Below the pieces are notes generated by a model. It saw only the letters and a list, made by a program, of their open reading frames with translations, ran no database searches and had not been told where the DNA came from. Below are positions 19,290 to 29,853 of a stretch of DNA of 64,000 nucleotides, piece by piece. Location of the stretch: contig NZ_JARUBJ010000002.1 of assembly GCF_029626145.1 (NCBI RefSeq), forward strand, positions 5,243,501 through 5,307,500, read 5' to 3'. How positions within the stretch are numbered: the first letter of the stretch is position 1; each line of letters begins with the position of its first letter. The position numbers and the translations under genes are program-made. This DNA is from Micromonospora sp. WMMD961 (GTDB taxonomy: Bacteria > Actinomycetota > Actinomycetes > Mycobacteriales > Micromonosporaceae).

Positions 19290-21278
19290 TCAGACTGTCG
19301 GGGGCGACTCCACACCCTCGTCGGCTTTCGTGTCCGTGTCGAGAGCCGCGAGGATCGCCTCGGCGGTCCGCCGGCCCACCCCCGGCACTTCGGTGATCTC
19401 CTCGACTGTTGCGGCGGACAGCCTCTTGAGTGAGCCGAAGTGTCGCAGCAGCGCCTTGCGCCGTACCTCACCGAGGCCGGGCACATGATCGAGTGCCGAC
19501 TCGGTCATCCGCTTCGACCGGCGTTGCCGGTGGAAGGTGATGGCGAACCGGTGGGCCTCGTCCCGGACCCGTTGCAGCAGGTAGAGACCTTCCGAGGTGC
19601 GGGGCAGGATGACCGGGAACTCGTCGTCGGGAAGCCAGACCTCTTCCAGCCGCTTGGCCAGCCCGCACAGCGCCACGTCGTCGATGCCCAGGTCGGCGAG
19701 GGCCTGCGCGGCGGCAGCGACCTGCGGGGCACCACCGTCGACGACCACCAACTGCGGCGGGTACGCGAACTTCCGCGGTCGGCCGGTGGTCGGGTCGATC
19801 AGGACGCCGACCTGCGGCTCGACCGTGTCTTCGGGAGTGGTCGGGTCGTCGGCCGACTCGACTCCGACCTCGCCCGTCTCGGCCCGCGCGTCCAGGTAGC
19901 GGGCGAAGCGGCGGCGCAGCACCTCGGACATCGCGGAGAGGTCGTCGGTGGCGCCGCGGACGATGAACCGCCGGTATTCGCTCTTGCGGGGCAGCCCGTC
20001 TTCGAAGACCACCATGCTGGCCACCACGTCGGTGCCCTGGATCTGGGAGATGTCGAAGCACTCGATGCGCAGCGGCGAGGTGCGCATGCCCAGCGCCTCG
20101 CTGATCTCGTCCAATGCCTTGCCCCGGGTGGTGAGGTCCCCGGATCGCTTCAGTTTGTGCCGGGCCAGCGCGTCCTTGGCGTTGCGCTCGACGGTCTCCA
20201 TCAGTTGGCGTTTGTCACCGCGCTGCGGCACCCGCAGCGACACCCGGCTGCCCCGGTGGTTGGAGAGCCATTCCGCCAGCGCCTCGGCGTCGGCGGGCAG
20301 CTCGGGCACCAGCAACTCCCGGGGCACGTCGGCCTCGCCGTGCTCGCCCCCGTACACCTGGGTGCAGAAGTGGTGCACCAGGTCGCCGGTGGTCAGGTCC
20401 TCGGTCTTCTCCACCACCCAGCCGCGCTGGCCGCGAACCCGGCCGTCGCGGACGTGGAAGACCTGCACTGCCGCTTCGAGGGGGTCGTCGGCGAACGCGA
20501 CCACGTCGGCGTCGGTGCCGTCGCCCAGCACCACGGTCTGCTTCTCCATGGCCCGGCGCAGGGCGGCGACGTCGTCGCGCAGCCGGGCGGCCCGCTCGAA
20601 CTCGAGCTGCTCGCTCGCCTCGGTCATCTCACGTTCGATCTTGCGGACCATGGTGTCGGTGCGCCCCGCCATGAAGTCGCAGAACCCGTCGACGATGGCG
20701 CGGTGTTCGTCGGCGGAGACGGTGCCGACGCATGGTGCCGAGCACTTGCCGATGTAGCCGAGCAGGCAGGGGCGGCCGACCTGGCCGGCCCGCTTGAAGA
20801 CACCCGCGGAGCACGTGCGGGCGGGGAAAACCCGCAGCAGCAGGTCGAGGGTCTCGCGGATCGCCCAGGCGTGCGAGTACGGACCGAAGTAGCGCACCCC
20901 CTTGCGCTTGGCGCCACGCATCACCTGGAGCCGTGGGTATTCCTCGTTGAGGGTGACAGCCAGATAGGGGTACGACTTGTCGTCGCGGTAACGGACATTG
21001 AACCGGGGGTCGTACTGCTTGATCCAGGTGAACTCCTGCTGGAGCGCCTCGACCTCGGTGGCGACGGTGATCCAGTCCACCGATTCGGCAGTGGTGACCA
21101 TCTGGCGCGTGCGCTCGTGCAGGTTCCACACGTCGCCGAAGTAGGAGTTGAGCCGGCTGCGCAGGTTCCTCGCCTTGCCGACGTAGATCACCCGGCCGGT
21201 GCCGTCACGGAAGCGGTAGACCCCCGGTAGCTCCGGGATGGTGCCGGGTGCGGGGCGGTAGGTCGAGGGGTCAGCCAC
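19290..21278 (-). CDS. uvrC: Excinuclease ABC subunit C
   Basis: 662 residues, makes both incisions in nucleotide excision repair. An N-terminal GIY-YIG nuclease (PGVYRFRDGTGRVIYVGKARN), a Cys-rich middle (CLLGYIGKCSAPCVG), a UVR motif near residue 210, an RNase H-like C-terminal nuclease (IECFDISQIQGTDVVAS) and tandem HhH motifs at the end (VPGLGEVRRKALL, VPGVGRRTAEAI). GTG 21278 is chosen because TAGGCT ends 7 nt before it, the leaderless pattern seen at other repair genes here; the earlier start at 21302 would lie on top of that box. No LexA-type palindrome was seen upstream. Confidence 0.95.
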   Translation of the reverse strand: MADPSTYRPAPGTIPELPGVYRFRDGTGRVIYVGKARNLRSRLNSYFGDVWNLHERTRQMVTTAESVDWITVATEVEALQQEFTWIKQYDPRFNVRYRDDKSYPYLAVTLNEEYPRLQVMRGAKRKGVRYFGPYSHAWAIRETLDLLLRVFPARTCSAGVFKRAGQVGRPCLLGYIGKCSAPCVGTVSADEHRAIVDGFCDFMAGRTDTMVRKIEREMTEASEQLEFERAARLRDDVAALRRAMEKQTVVLGDGTDADVVAFADDPLEAAVQVFHVRDGRVRGQRGWVVEKTEDLTTGDLVHHFCTQVYGGEHGEADVPRELLVPELPADAEALAEWLSNHRGSRVSLRVPQRGDKRQLMETVERNAKDALARHKLKRSGDLTTRGKALDEISEALGMRTSPLRIECFDISQIQGTDVVASMVVFEDGLPRKSEYRRFIVRGATDDLSAMSEVLRRRFARYLDARAETGEVGVESADDPTTPEDTVEPQVGVLIDPTTGRPRKFAYPPQLVVVDGGAPQVAAAAQALADLGIDDVALCGLAKRLEEVWLPDDEFPVILPRTSEGLYLLQRVRDEAHRFAITFHRQRRSKRMTESALDHVPGLGEVRRKALLRHFGSLKRLSAATVEEITEVPGVGRRTAEAILAALDTDTKADEGVESPPTV

Positions 21279-21285
21279 GCCAGCA

Positions 21286-21291
21286 AGCCTA
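21286..21291 (-). promoter_or_regulatory. Leaderless -10 box (TAGGCT) of uvrC
   Basis: TAGGCT on the minus strand, 7 nt before GTG 21278, with no Shine-Dalgarno. Confidence 0.55.
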
Positions 21292-21323
21292 GTCCGCAGC
21301 ACCGACAGCCCAGCGCAAGCTCT

Positions 21324-21400
21324 AGATCCACTCGGTTTCCGGGAGATCGGGGTGCCGCACTGTCACGAACACCCCGATCTCCCGGAACGGGAGTCGACCA
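21324..21400. repeat. Family A palindromic repeat, copy 2 (18-bp perfect stem)
   Basis: TTCCGGGAGATCGGGGTG at 21337-21354 pairs perfectly with 21370-21387; the outer part GATCCACTCGGTTTC at 21325-21339 pairs imperfectly with GGGAGTCGACCAT. It lies between the Rieske stop and the uvrC promoter and could also terminate the Rieske transcript. Confidence 0.75.
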
Positions 21401-21443
21401 TCCGGCGGGGCCAGCGGCCAGCCCCACCGCGTCAGCGTCAGCG

Positions 21444-21926
21444 TCAGGCCAGCGAGATCTGGTCGCCGGTGACCTTGATGTCCTTGGGCGGCAGCGGCTT
21501 GGTGGCCGGACCGGCCTTCACCGAGCCGTCCTCGATCGAGAACTTGCTGCCGTGGCAGGTGCAGTTGATGGTGCCGCCGTCGACGTTCGACACCGGGCAG
21601 TTCTGGTGCGTACAGATCGGGCTGAAGCCCTTGAACTGGCCGGCCGTGGGCTGGGTGATGACCACGCCCTCGGCGGCGAGGATCTTGCCGCCACCGACCG
21701 GGATGTCGGCGGTGGTGGCCAGCGACTGGGCGCCCTGCCGGTCGCCGCCACCGGCGTCGCCGGTGCTGGGGACGGCCGGGCCGCCACTGGCGGGGGCACC
21801 GCTGCCGCTACCGTCGTCGCTGCCGCAGGCAGCCAGGACGACGGCCGCGCCGACCGCCCCGACTCCGGTGAGCAGGGTGCGACGCGTCTGCGTACCCGGA
21901 CCGGTCAGCGCCTGATCGTCACTCAT
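21444..21926 (-). CDS. Rieske [2Fe-2S] lipoprotein, Tat-exported
   Basis: 160 residues. A twin-arginine signal (Arg15-Arg16 in TQTRRTLLTG) leads to a lipobox ending in LAAC, Cys34, then a Ser/Gly/Pro-rich linker. The C-terminal Rieske fold binds the cluster with C105-T-H107 and C122-T-C124-H125 (CTHQNC...CTCHGSKF). It should be a membrane-anchored extracytoplasmic redox protein; it resembles the small stand-alone Rieske proteins of actinomycetes rather than the QcrA subunit. ATG 21926 has GAGAGAGG/GCGAGG upstream. It lies between uvrA and uvrC on the same strand but has its own upstream region with a tandem direct repeat. Confidence 0.9.
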   Translation of the reverse strand: MSDDQALTGPGTQTRRTLLTGVGAVGAAVVLAACGSDDGSGSGAPASGGPAVPSTGDAGGGDRQGAQSLATTADIPVGGGKILAAEGVVITQPTAGQFKGFSPICTHQNCPVSNVDGGTINCTCHGSKFSIEDGSVKAGPATKPLPPKDIKVTGDQISLA

Positions 21927-22007
21927 GCCTCGCCTCTCTCTAGCCCGCTGCGGCGGCGAAAGCCGGCCACACTTCTCCACACGGGCAACTGTGCCGGATG
22001 GTTCATC

Positions 22008-22058
22008 CGGGCATCTCTCCGACCCAGGAAACCGGGTATCTGTCCGAACCCAGGAAAC
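22008..22058. repeat. Tandem 25/26-bp direct repeat upstream of the Rieske gene
   Basis: Copy 1 (22008-22032) and copy 2 (22033-22058) both read cgggyatctstccga-cccaggaaac, differing at three positions including one indel. They lie 82-132 bp upstream of the Rieske start and downstream of uvrA. They could be paired protein-binding sites. Confidence 0.55.
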
Positions 22059-22059
22059 A

Positions 22060-22089
22060 GGACGGGGCGGGCTCCGGACCGCCCCGTCC
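22060..22089 (-). terminator. Hairpin after uvrA
   Basis: GGACGGGGCGG at 22060-22070 pairs perfectly with CCGCCCCGTCC at 22079-22089 around an 8-nt loop, 84 nt beyond the uvrA stop. No T-run. Confidence 0.6.
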
Positions 22090-22172
22090 GCGCCACGATC
22101 GACACGCACGAACCTGACCGGACCCGCCCCGCGAAGCCCGCCGCAGGCGGACCCGTCCTCGCGGATGCCAGG

Positions 22173-25118
<2,946 letters not shown>

Positions 25119-25283
25119 AGTGCGTGTACTCCCGGGAGAAGACGAAGCGAAGAATGTGTCCCGCTCTGGGTGATTTGAGCGGTCGTACGGGCGCGGGAAC
25201 CACGCCTCGGCAACTCTAGCCCCGAGGTACGACACTTTCCCTCGCCCGCACATTCCCCCAGCTCAGCCCGGTCGGCCGCACCA

Positions 25284-25331
25284 GACCACAGCCCGCAGCC
25301 GCCGCCGGACCACAGCCCGCAGCCGCCGCCG
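25284..25331. repeat. Perfect 24-bp tandem duplication
   Basis: gaccacagcccgcagccgcc plus gccg occurs twice in a row (25284-25307, 25308-25331), followed by a degenerate third part. It lies between uvrA and rsgA, in a spacer that otherwise shows nothing. Confidence 0.7.
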
Positions 25332-25448
25332 GGCGGCAGCCCGCCGACCGCGCGGAGCAGAACGCTCAACGCGACCGGCGGGACCCGGCGAGCCCGTACC
25401 CAGCCGTTGCCCCGGCCACCACCGGAGGCGAACGACCGGAGAGCCCGG

Positions 25449-26519
25449 TCAGTAGCCGCCGGGCGTCGGCGGACGGGCCGTCCGGCGTCGGGCCGAGCGC
25501 CAGCCGCCGCGCCGTTCCGCCGCCACCCGCGCCTCCCGCCGTCGGCTCTCGTGGGCCACCTCGCCCTGCAGGCGCCGCCAACTCTCCCAGCGTCGGGTGG
25601 ACAGTTCGCCGGTGTGCAGCGCCTCACGTACCGCGCAGGCGGGCTCGCCGTCGTGCCCGCAGTCGGCGTACCGGCAGCCCTCGGCCAGCCCGGCGATGTC
25701 GGCGAACGCCCGGTCGAGCCCGGCCGCGCCGTCGAGTAGGCCGACCGCCCGCACACCGGGCGTGTCGATCACCGCACCCCCGCCGGGGATCGGTACGAGT
25801 GCCCGCCACGTGGTGGTGTGCCGACCCTTGCCGTCGACCCGGCGGATCGCCTGCGTCGGCATCGTCACGGCGCCGGCCAGGGCGTTGACCAGGCTCGACT
25901 TGCCGGCGCCGGAGGGCCCGAGCAGGCCGAGCGTGCGGCCCGGGGTGACCTCGGCGCGCAACGGGTCGAGCCCGATGCCCCGCTCGGCGCTGACCGGCAG
26001 CACCGGCACTCCGGGGGCGACCGCGGCGAGTTGGCGGGCCAGCGCGGCCGGGTCGGCCGCGAGGTCGACCTTGGTCAGTACGACCAGCGGCCGGGCGCCG
26101 GACTCGTGGGCCAGGGACAGCAGCCGTTCGATCCGGCCCACGTCCGGCTCGGGGTGCACCGGCTCCACTACGGCAGCGGCGTCGAGGTTGGCGGCCAGCA
26201 CCTGCCCGCTGGCGTCCTTGCCGGCGGTACGCCGGACCAGCGCGCCCCGGCGCGGCAGCACCCCCTCGACGGTGACGCGACGGTCCGGCCAGTTGGTGAG
26301 CAGAACCCAGTCCCCGGCGCAGGGCAGGGCGGAGGGATCCCGGGTGGCGGCGGCCAACACCGCCCCGCCCAGGCTGGCCCGGACCGGGCCGGACGCGGTG
26401 AGTACGGTGCAGACCCCCCGATCCACCCGGGCCACCCGACCCGGGTGCTGCTCGGGGCGTCGCTCGGCGTACGCCGCTCGCTCGGCGTCCCAGCCGAGGG
26501 CGGTCAGGTCGATCGTCAT
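25449..26519 (-). CDS. rsgA: Ribosome small subunit-dependent GTPase RsgA
   Basis: 356 residues, a circularly permuted GTPase that acts late in 30S assembly. An N-terminal OB fold, then G4 LTKVDLA, the P-loop GPSGAGKSSLVNAL, G2/G3 (GRHTTTW; VIDTPGVRA) in permuted order, and the zinc knuckle CRYADCGHDGEPAC. The C-terminus is Arg-rich. ATG 26519 has GAGGA 6 nt upstream; that site overlaps the stop codon of a 16-codon micro-ORF (26527-26577), suggesting translational coupling. Confidence 0.94.
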   Translation of the reverse strand: MTIDLTALGWDAERAAYAERRPEQHPGRVARVDRGVCTVLTASGPVRASLGGAVLAAATRDPSALPCAGDWVLLTNWPDRRVTVEGVLPRRGALVRRTAGKDASGQVLAANLDAAAVVEPVHPEPDVGRIERLLSLAHESGARPLVVLTKVDLAADPAALARQLAAVAPGVPVLPVSAERGIGLDPLRAEVTPGRTLGLLGPSGAGKSSLVNALAGAVTMPTQAIRRVDGKGRHTTTWRALVPIPGGGAVIDTPGVRAVGLLDGAAGLDRAFADIAGLAEGCRYADCGHDGEPACAVREALHTGELSTRRWESWRRLQGEVAHESRRREARVAAERRGGWRSARRRTARPPTPGGY

Positions 26520-26526
26520 GGCATCC

Positions 26527-26577
26527 TCATCGGTGTCGAAGCTGGTGATGGCGGAACACGCGTGCCACGTCCGGCAT
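26527..26577 (-). CDS. 16-codon micro-ORF upstream of rsgA (possible leader peptide)
   Basis: ATG CCG ... TGA encodes MPDVARVFRHHQLRHR. It has an excellent Shine-Dalgarno (GGAGG, 8 nt before the ATG), and its TGA is embedded in the Shine-Dalgarno of rsgA. It is basic and His/Arg-rich with no recognised family. A coupling or attenuating role on rsgA translation is an inference from spacing only. Confidence 0.5.
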   Translation of the reverse strand: MPDVARVFRHHQLRHR

Positions 26578-26621
26578 GATCACCACCTCCGTCCGATGTC
26601 CCGGTGCCGCGTCTGCCGCTG

Positions 26622-26627
26622 ACGGTA
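26622..26627 (-). promoter_or_regulatory. Possible -10 box (TACCGT) of the micro-ORF/rsgA unit
   Basis: TACCGT on the minus strand would start transcription about 38 nt before the micro-ORF. No good -35 was seen. Confidence 0.3.
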
Positions 26628-26685
26628 GGTCGCGCGTCGACGCGCCGAAAGCGATTTCCCCGGCGACGCCGCGACGGCGGACCGC

Positions 26686-26691
26686 TAGGGT
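26686..26691 (+). promoter_or_regulatory. Leaderless -10 box (TAGGGT) of gene 26698
   Basis: TAGGGT ends 6 nt before GTG 26698; no Shine-Dalgarno. Confidence 0.55.
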
Positions 26692-26697
26692 CGACGG

Positions 26698-27414
26698 GTG
26701 ACCACGGATCCGCTGTTGCTGATGGGCGAGGTGGACGCGGCCACCAGCCGTCTGCTGCGTACCGCCGCTTCCTTCGACGACGCGGACCTGGCCGCCGCGT
26801 CGCTGCTGCCGGGCTGGACGCGCGGCCACGTGCTGGCGCATCTGGCGCGCAACGCCGACGGCTTCGTCAACCTGCTCACCGCGGCGCGCACCGGCCAGGC
26901 CCTGCCGATGTACGCCTCGCTGAAGGTCCGCGCGACGGACATCGAGACCGGTTCGGGCCGTCCGCCCGCCGAGCACCTGGACGATCTGCGGCGCAGCGCG
27001 GACCTGTTCGCCGAGGCGGTCGCGGCGATGCCGGCCGAGGCGTGGGCGGCGACGGTGCAGGCGCGCATGGGCCCCTGGCCGGCCGCGCTGCTCGTCTGGG
27101 GTCGCCTGCGGGAGATCGAGGTGCACCACCTCGACCTGGCTGCGGACTACCGGGCCGCGGACTGGTCGGACACGTTCGCCCACCGGCTGCTGCGCGAGGC
27201 GGCCAGCCACCATGCCACGCGGCCGACAGCGCCGGCTATGGTGCTCCGCCTCGACGGCAGTGAGCACGAGGTGGTGATCGGCGACCGGGACGGCGCCCCG
27301 ATCGTCGCCGGTCCGGCCCCCGACCTCGCCGCCTGGCTGATCGGCCGTGCCGACGGCGTAACGCTCTCCGTCACCCCTGACGGTCCCCTGCCTACTCCAC
27401 CGGAATGGATCTGA
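26698..27414 (+). CDS. Maleylpyruvate isomerase family (DinB-fold) mycothiol-dependent enzyme
   Basis: 238 residues. The N-terminal four-helix DinB-like domain carries the pattern LLPGWTRGHVLAHLARNADG (His near residue 50) and a later REIEVHHLDLA, which together supply the metal-binding histidines of the mycothiol-dependent maleylpyruvate isomerase superfamily. A C-terminal SCP2-like part follows. The actual substrate cannot be read from sequence. Mycothiol dependence fits an actinomycete. GTG 26698 is preceded by a leaderless TAGGGT box. It forms an operon with the MBL hydrolase 7 nt downstream. Confidence 0.85.
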   Translation: MTTDPLLLMGEVDAATSRLLRTAASFDDADLAAASLLPGWTRGHVLAHLARNADGFVNLLTAARTGQALPMYASLKVRATDIETGSGRPPAEHLDDLRRSADLFAEAVAAMPAEAWAATVQARMGPWPAALLVWGRLREIEVHHLDLAADYRAADWSDTFAHRLLREAASHHATRPTAPAMVLRLDGSEHEVVIGDRDGAPIVAGPAPDLAAWLIGRADGVTLSVTPDGPLPTPPEWI

Positions 27415-27421
27415 AAACGTC

Positions 27422-28075
27422 ATGACATACAGCGGAGACGTCACGCACGGCGGAGCGCCGGCGGTACGCGAGCTGGACGGGCTCACCATCAGCAAGCTGT
27501 CGGTGGGCCCGATGGACAACAACGCCTACCTGCTGCGCTGCACGAGCACCGGTGACCAGGTGCTGATCGACGCCGCGAACGAGGCGCCCCGGCTGCTGGA
27601 GCTGGTCGGCGACGGCGGGCTCACCGCCGTGGTGACGACCCACCAGCACATGGACCACTGGGTGGCGCTGGAGGAGGTGGTCGCCAAGACCGGCGCCCGG
27701 GCACTGGTGCACGCCGACGACGCTGCCGGGCTGCCGATCGAGGCGGAGCATCTGTCCGACGGCGACACGGTGTCGGTGGGTGACTGCGTGCTGGAGGTCA
27801 TCCACGTCAAGGGCCACACCCCGGGCTCGATCGCGCTGCTCTACCGCGACCCGGCCGGCACCCCGCACCTCTTCACGGGCGACAGTCTCTTCCCCGGTGG
27901 CGTGGGAAACACGGACAAGGACCCGGACCGTTTCGCGGCGCTGATCGACGACGTCGAGCACAAGCTGTTCGACCAACTGCCGGACGACACCTGGTTCTAC
28001 CCGGGCCACGGCAAGGACAGCACCCTGGGTGCCGAACGCCCCGCCCTCCCCCAGTGGAAAGCAAGAGGCTGGTAA
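27422..28075 (+). CDS. MBL-fold metallo-hydrolase (glyoxalase II-like)
   Basis: 217 residues. Metallo-beta-lactamase fold with the metal motif THQHMDHW near residue 78, a second-sphere HTPGSIALLY (His about 131), the Asp in TGDSLFPGGVGNT and the final His in YPGHGKDS. It probably hydrolyses thioesters, possibly mycothiol conjugates in view of its partner gene, but that is inference. Start 7 nt after the upstream stop. It is followed by a structured element (28169-28244). Confidence 0.88.
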   Translation: MTYSGDVTHGGAPAVRELDGLTISKLSVGPMDNNAYLLRCTSTGDQVLIDAANEAPRLLELVGDGGLTAVVTTHQHMDHWVALEEVVAKTGARALVHADDAAGLPIEAEHLSDGDTVSVGDCVLEVIHVKGHTPGSIALLYRDPAGTPHLFTGDSLFPGGVGNTDKDPDRFAALIDDVEHKLFDQLPDDTWFYPGHGKDSTLGAERPALPQWKARGW

Positions 28076-28168
28076 CACCCCAACAAAAGAACCAAACGCC
28101 GACAGAGAACCACCGAAGATCAAACCCCACCGGCGGGGCGCCACGAACAGACGCAGGCCAACCACAAC

Positions 28169-28244
28169 GGGGGCGGGGCCCGCCGTGCCCGGCGCAGGGA
28201 TCAAGCCTGACCGCCCGGAGCCGGGCACGGCGGGCCCCCGCCCC
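28169..28244. ncRNA. Family C hairpin, copy 1: 22-bp stem with conserved 30-nt apical core
   Basis: The core at 28192-28221 (begins GCGCAGGGATC, ends CGCCCGGAGC) is identical to that at 60391-60420. It is closed by 17 contiguous base pairs (GGGGCCCGCCGTGCCCG with its complement), then 5 more after a one-base bulge. The stem sequence is unrelated to copy 2. Inside the core CAGG and CCTG can form a mini-stem around GATCAAG. It lies between convergent genes and is preceded by an unusually A/C-rich stretch. It may be a terminator, a structured RNA or a repeat; the type label is provisional. Confidence 0.5.
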
Positions 28245-28278
28245 ACCACCGCAACCACCGACAACCACCGACAAAGCA

Positions 28279-28884
28279 CTAACCAAGAGCAAACAGCCGC
28301 CGCCGCGCCCCCAGCAACACGACGGAAGCCAGCACCAACCCGACCGCCATCGTGATCAGCAGCGGGCTGGGCGCACCGGGCAGCAACCCGGCGAGGGACC
28401 GCGACGCGGTGCCCAGCGCGAGGTAGAGACCGGCCCAGGCGGCCGCGCCGAGCGTGGCGCAACCGAGGAATCGACGGTACGACATCCGCAGCCCACCGGC
28501 GGCCAGCGGAAGCAGCGCGTTGAACACGGGCAGGAACGGGGCGACGACCATCATCCGGCCGCCGCCGCGACGCAGGATCCCCTCCGCCGCCGCCCAGCGC
28601 GTCTCGCCGATCCAGCCGCCGACCCGGCTGCGTCGTAGCTGCTCGGCGTAGCGGCGGCCGACCAGGAAACTCAGCGACCAGCCGGCCAGGCAGCCGACCA
28701 GGACGGCGGCGAAGGTGGCCAGCCCGGTGGCCGGGCGACCCACCCCGACGGCGGCGAGGATCGCCACGTCACCGGGGACCAGGACACCCAGCAGGGGTAC
28801 GGCATCGAAGAGCATGACGAGCCCGAGCGTGCCCATCAGCAGCAGAACGGGCAGTTCACCGATCTGGGCCAGCCATTGCGTCAT
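28279..28884 (-). CDS. DedA-family membrane protein
   Basis: 201 residues with four or five hydrophobic segments. The DedA (SNARE-associated) core is visible: VLVPGDVAILAAVGVG near residue 35, then FLVGRRY and FLPVFNALLPLAAGGLRMSYRRF, where the usual FxRxxP...G motif is partly changed (PFLPVFN). Members are lipid (undecaprenyl or phospholipid) transporters dependent on the membrane potential. ATG 28884 is preceded by a leaderless TAGCGT box 7 nt upstream. Confidence 0.85.
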   Translation of the reverse strand: MTQWLAQIGELPVLLLMGTLGLVMLFDAVPLLGVLVPGDVAILAAVGVGRPATGLATFAAVLVGCLAGWSLSFLVGRRYAEQLRRSRVGGWIGETRWAAAEGILRRGGGRMMVVAPFLPVFNALLPLAAGGLRMSYRRFLGCATLGAAAWAGLYLALGTASRSLAGLLPGAPSPLLITMAVGLVLASVVLLGARRRLFALG

Positions 28885-28891
28885 GCCTCGT

Positions 28892-28897
28892 ACGCTA
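28892..28897 (-). promoter_or_regulatory. Leaderless -10 box (TAGCGT) of the DedA gene
   Basis: TAGCGT on the minus strand, 7 nt before ATG 28884. Confidence 0.55.
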
Positions 28898-28986
28898 TGG
28901 CCGCCGCGCCACTTCGGACATCCGGTTGCAGCCCCCAGCCACCCCTGGGTTCCGTCTCGGGGTCATCCCTGAGGCGGCGCCGGCAC

Positions 28987-29682
28987 TCAGACGGGTCGCA
29001 GCACCTGCACCCGGCGTAGTGACGAGTCGACCGACGGTTCGGTGGTGGGCACCGGATAGTCGGCGAGCACCGTCAGTCGGTCCGCCGGCAGGTGCTCCCG
29101 GCCGGGGTCACCGACCAGCACCTCGGCGCCGGCGGCGGCGATCCGTTCCAGGAACGGCAGCATCCGGTCGGCCATCGCCCGGTCGTAGAAGACGTCCCCG
29201 GCGACGACGAGGTCGGCCTCCGCGTCACCGCTGTCGAGCAGGTCGTCCCCGACGGCGTCGACGGCGACCTGGTTGGCGCGGGCGTTGAGCGTGACGGCGG
29301 CGACGGCGTACGGGTCGATGTCGTTGGCGATCACCTGGGTGGCGCCGGCAAGTGCGGCCGCGATGGCGACCAGTCCCGACCCGGCGGCGAGGTCGAGCAC
29401 CCGGCGACCGGCGGCCAGCTCCGGGTGGTCCAGGAGGTGTCGGGCCAGAGCCTGGCCTCCCGCCCAGGCGGAGGCCCAGTACGGCGCCGGCAGGGCGTGT
29501 CCGGCGCTGGCCTCCATCCGAGCCCACCAGACGATGGCGTCCTCGGCCAGGTGCAGCCGCACCTCGGGGACGAACGGGGTGGGGACCAGCCGGAGCCGGT
29601 CCAGGCCGGCCCCGGGAGCGTCGATCTCGCGCTCCAGCTCGGTCAGCGCGTTGGCTGCGGCACCCGTCATCGGCGCAAGCAT
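28987..29682 (-). CDS. Class I SAM-dependent methyltransferase (ETFB/METTL-like lysine methyltransferase family)
   Basis: 231 residues from ATG 29682 (start uncertain; ATG 29670 and an upstream in-frame start are alternatives). WASAWAGGQALARHLLDHPE leads to the SAM motif VLDLAAGSGLVAIAA, then NDIDPYA and a D-LVVAGDVFYD motif typical of Methyltransf_16 / protein-lysine methyltransferases. The substrate is unknown. Transcribed away from the cold-shock gene. Confidence 0.8.
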   Translation of the reverse strand: MLAPMTGAAANALTELEREIDAPGAGLDRLRLVPTPFVPEVRLHLAEDAIVWWARMEASAGHALPAPYWASAWAGGQALARHLLDHPELAAGRRVLDLAAGSGLVAIAAALAGATQVIANDIDPYAVAAVTLNARANQVAVDAVGDDLLDSGDAEADLVVAGDVFYDRAMADRMLPFLERIAAAGAEVLVGDPGREHLPADRLTVLADYPVPTTEPSVDSSLRRVQVLRPV

Positions 29683-29776
29683 GCCCCAGCGACGGGGGGT
29701 CGGGGCGGCTTTCACGTGCCGCCGCGCAGAGTTCACCCGAAGACCTACGGCACTTCGGCCAGCAGATTGGGGTTTT

Positions 29777-29803
29777 GCCCGTTACTGTCGAACAGGTACG
29801 GGC
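29777..29803. promoter_or_regulatory. Near-perfect 27-bp palindrome upstream of the cold-shock gene
   Basis: GCCCGTTACTGT at 29777-29788 and ACAGGTACGGGC at 29792-29803 pair at 10 of 12 positions around CGA, 50 bp before the start codon. It could be a 5'-UTR hairpin or an operator. Confidence 0.45.
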
Positions 29804-29853
29804 GATCATCGGCCAGAGGCCGAGGGTCAGCCGCTTTGAACAGGGAGAGATGC

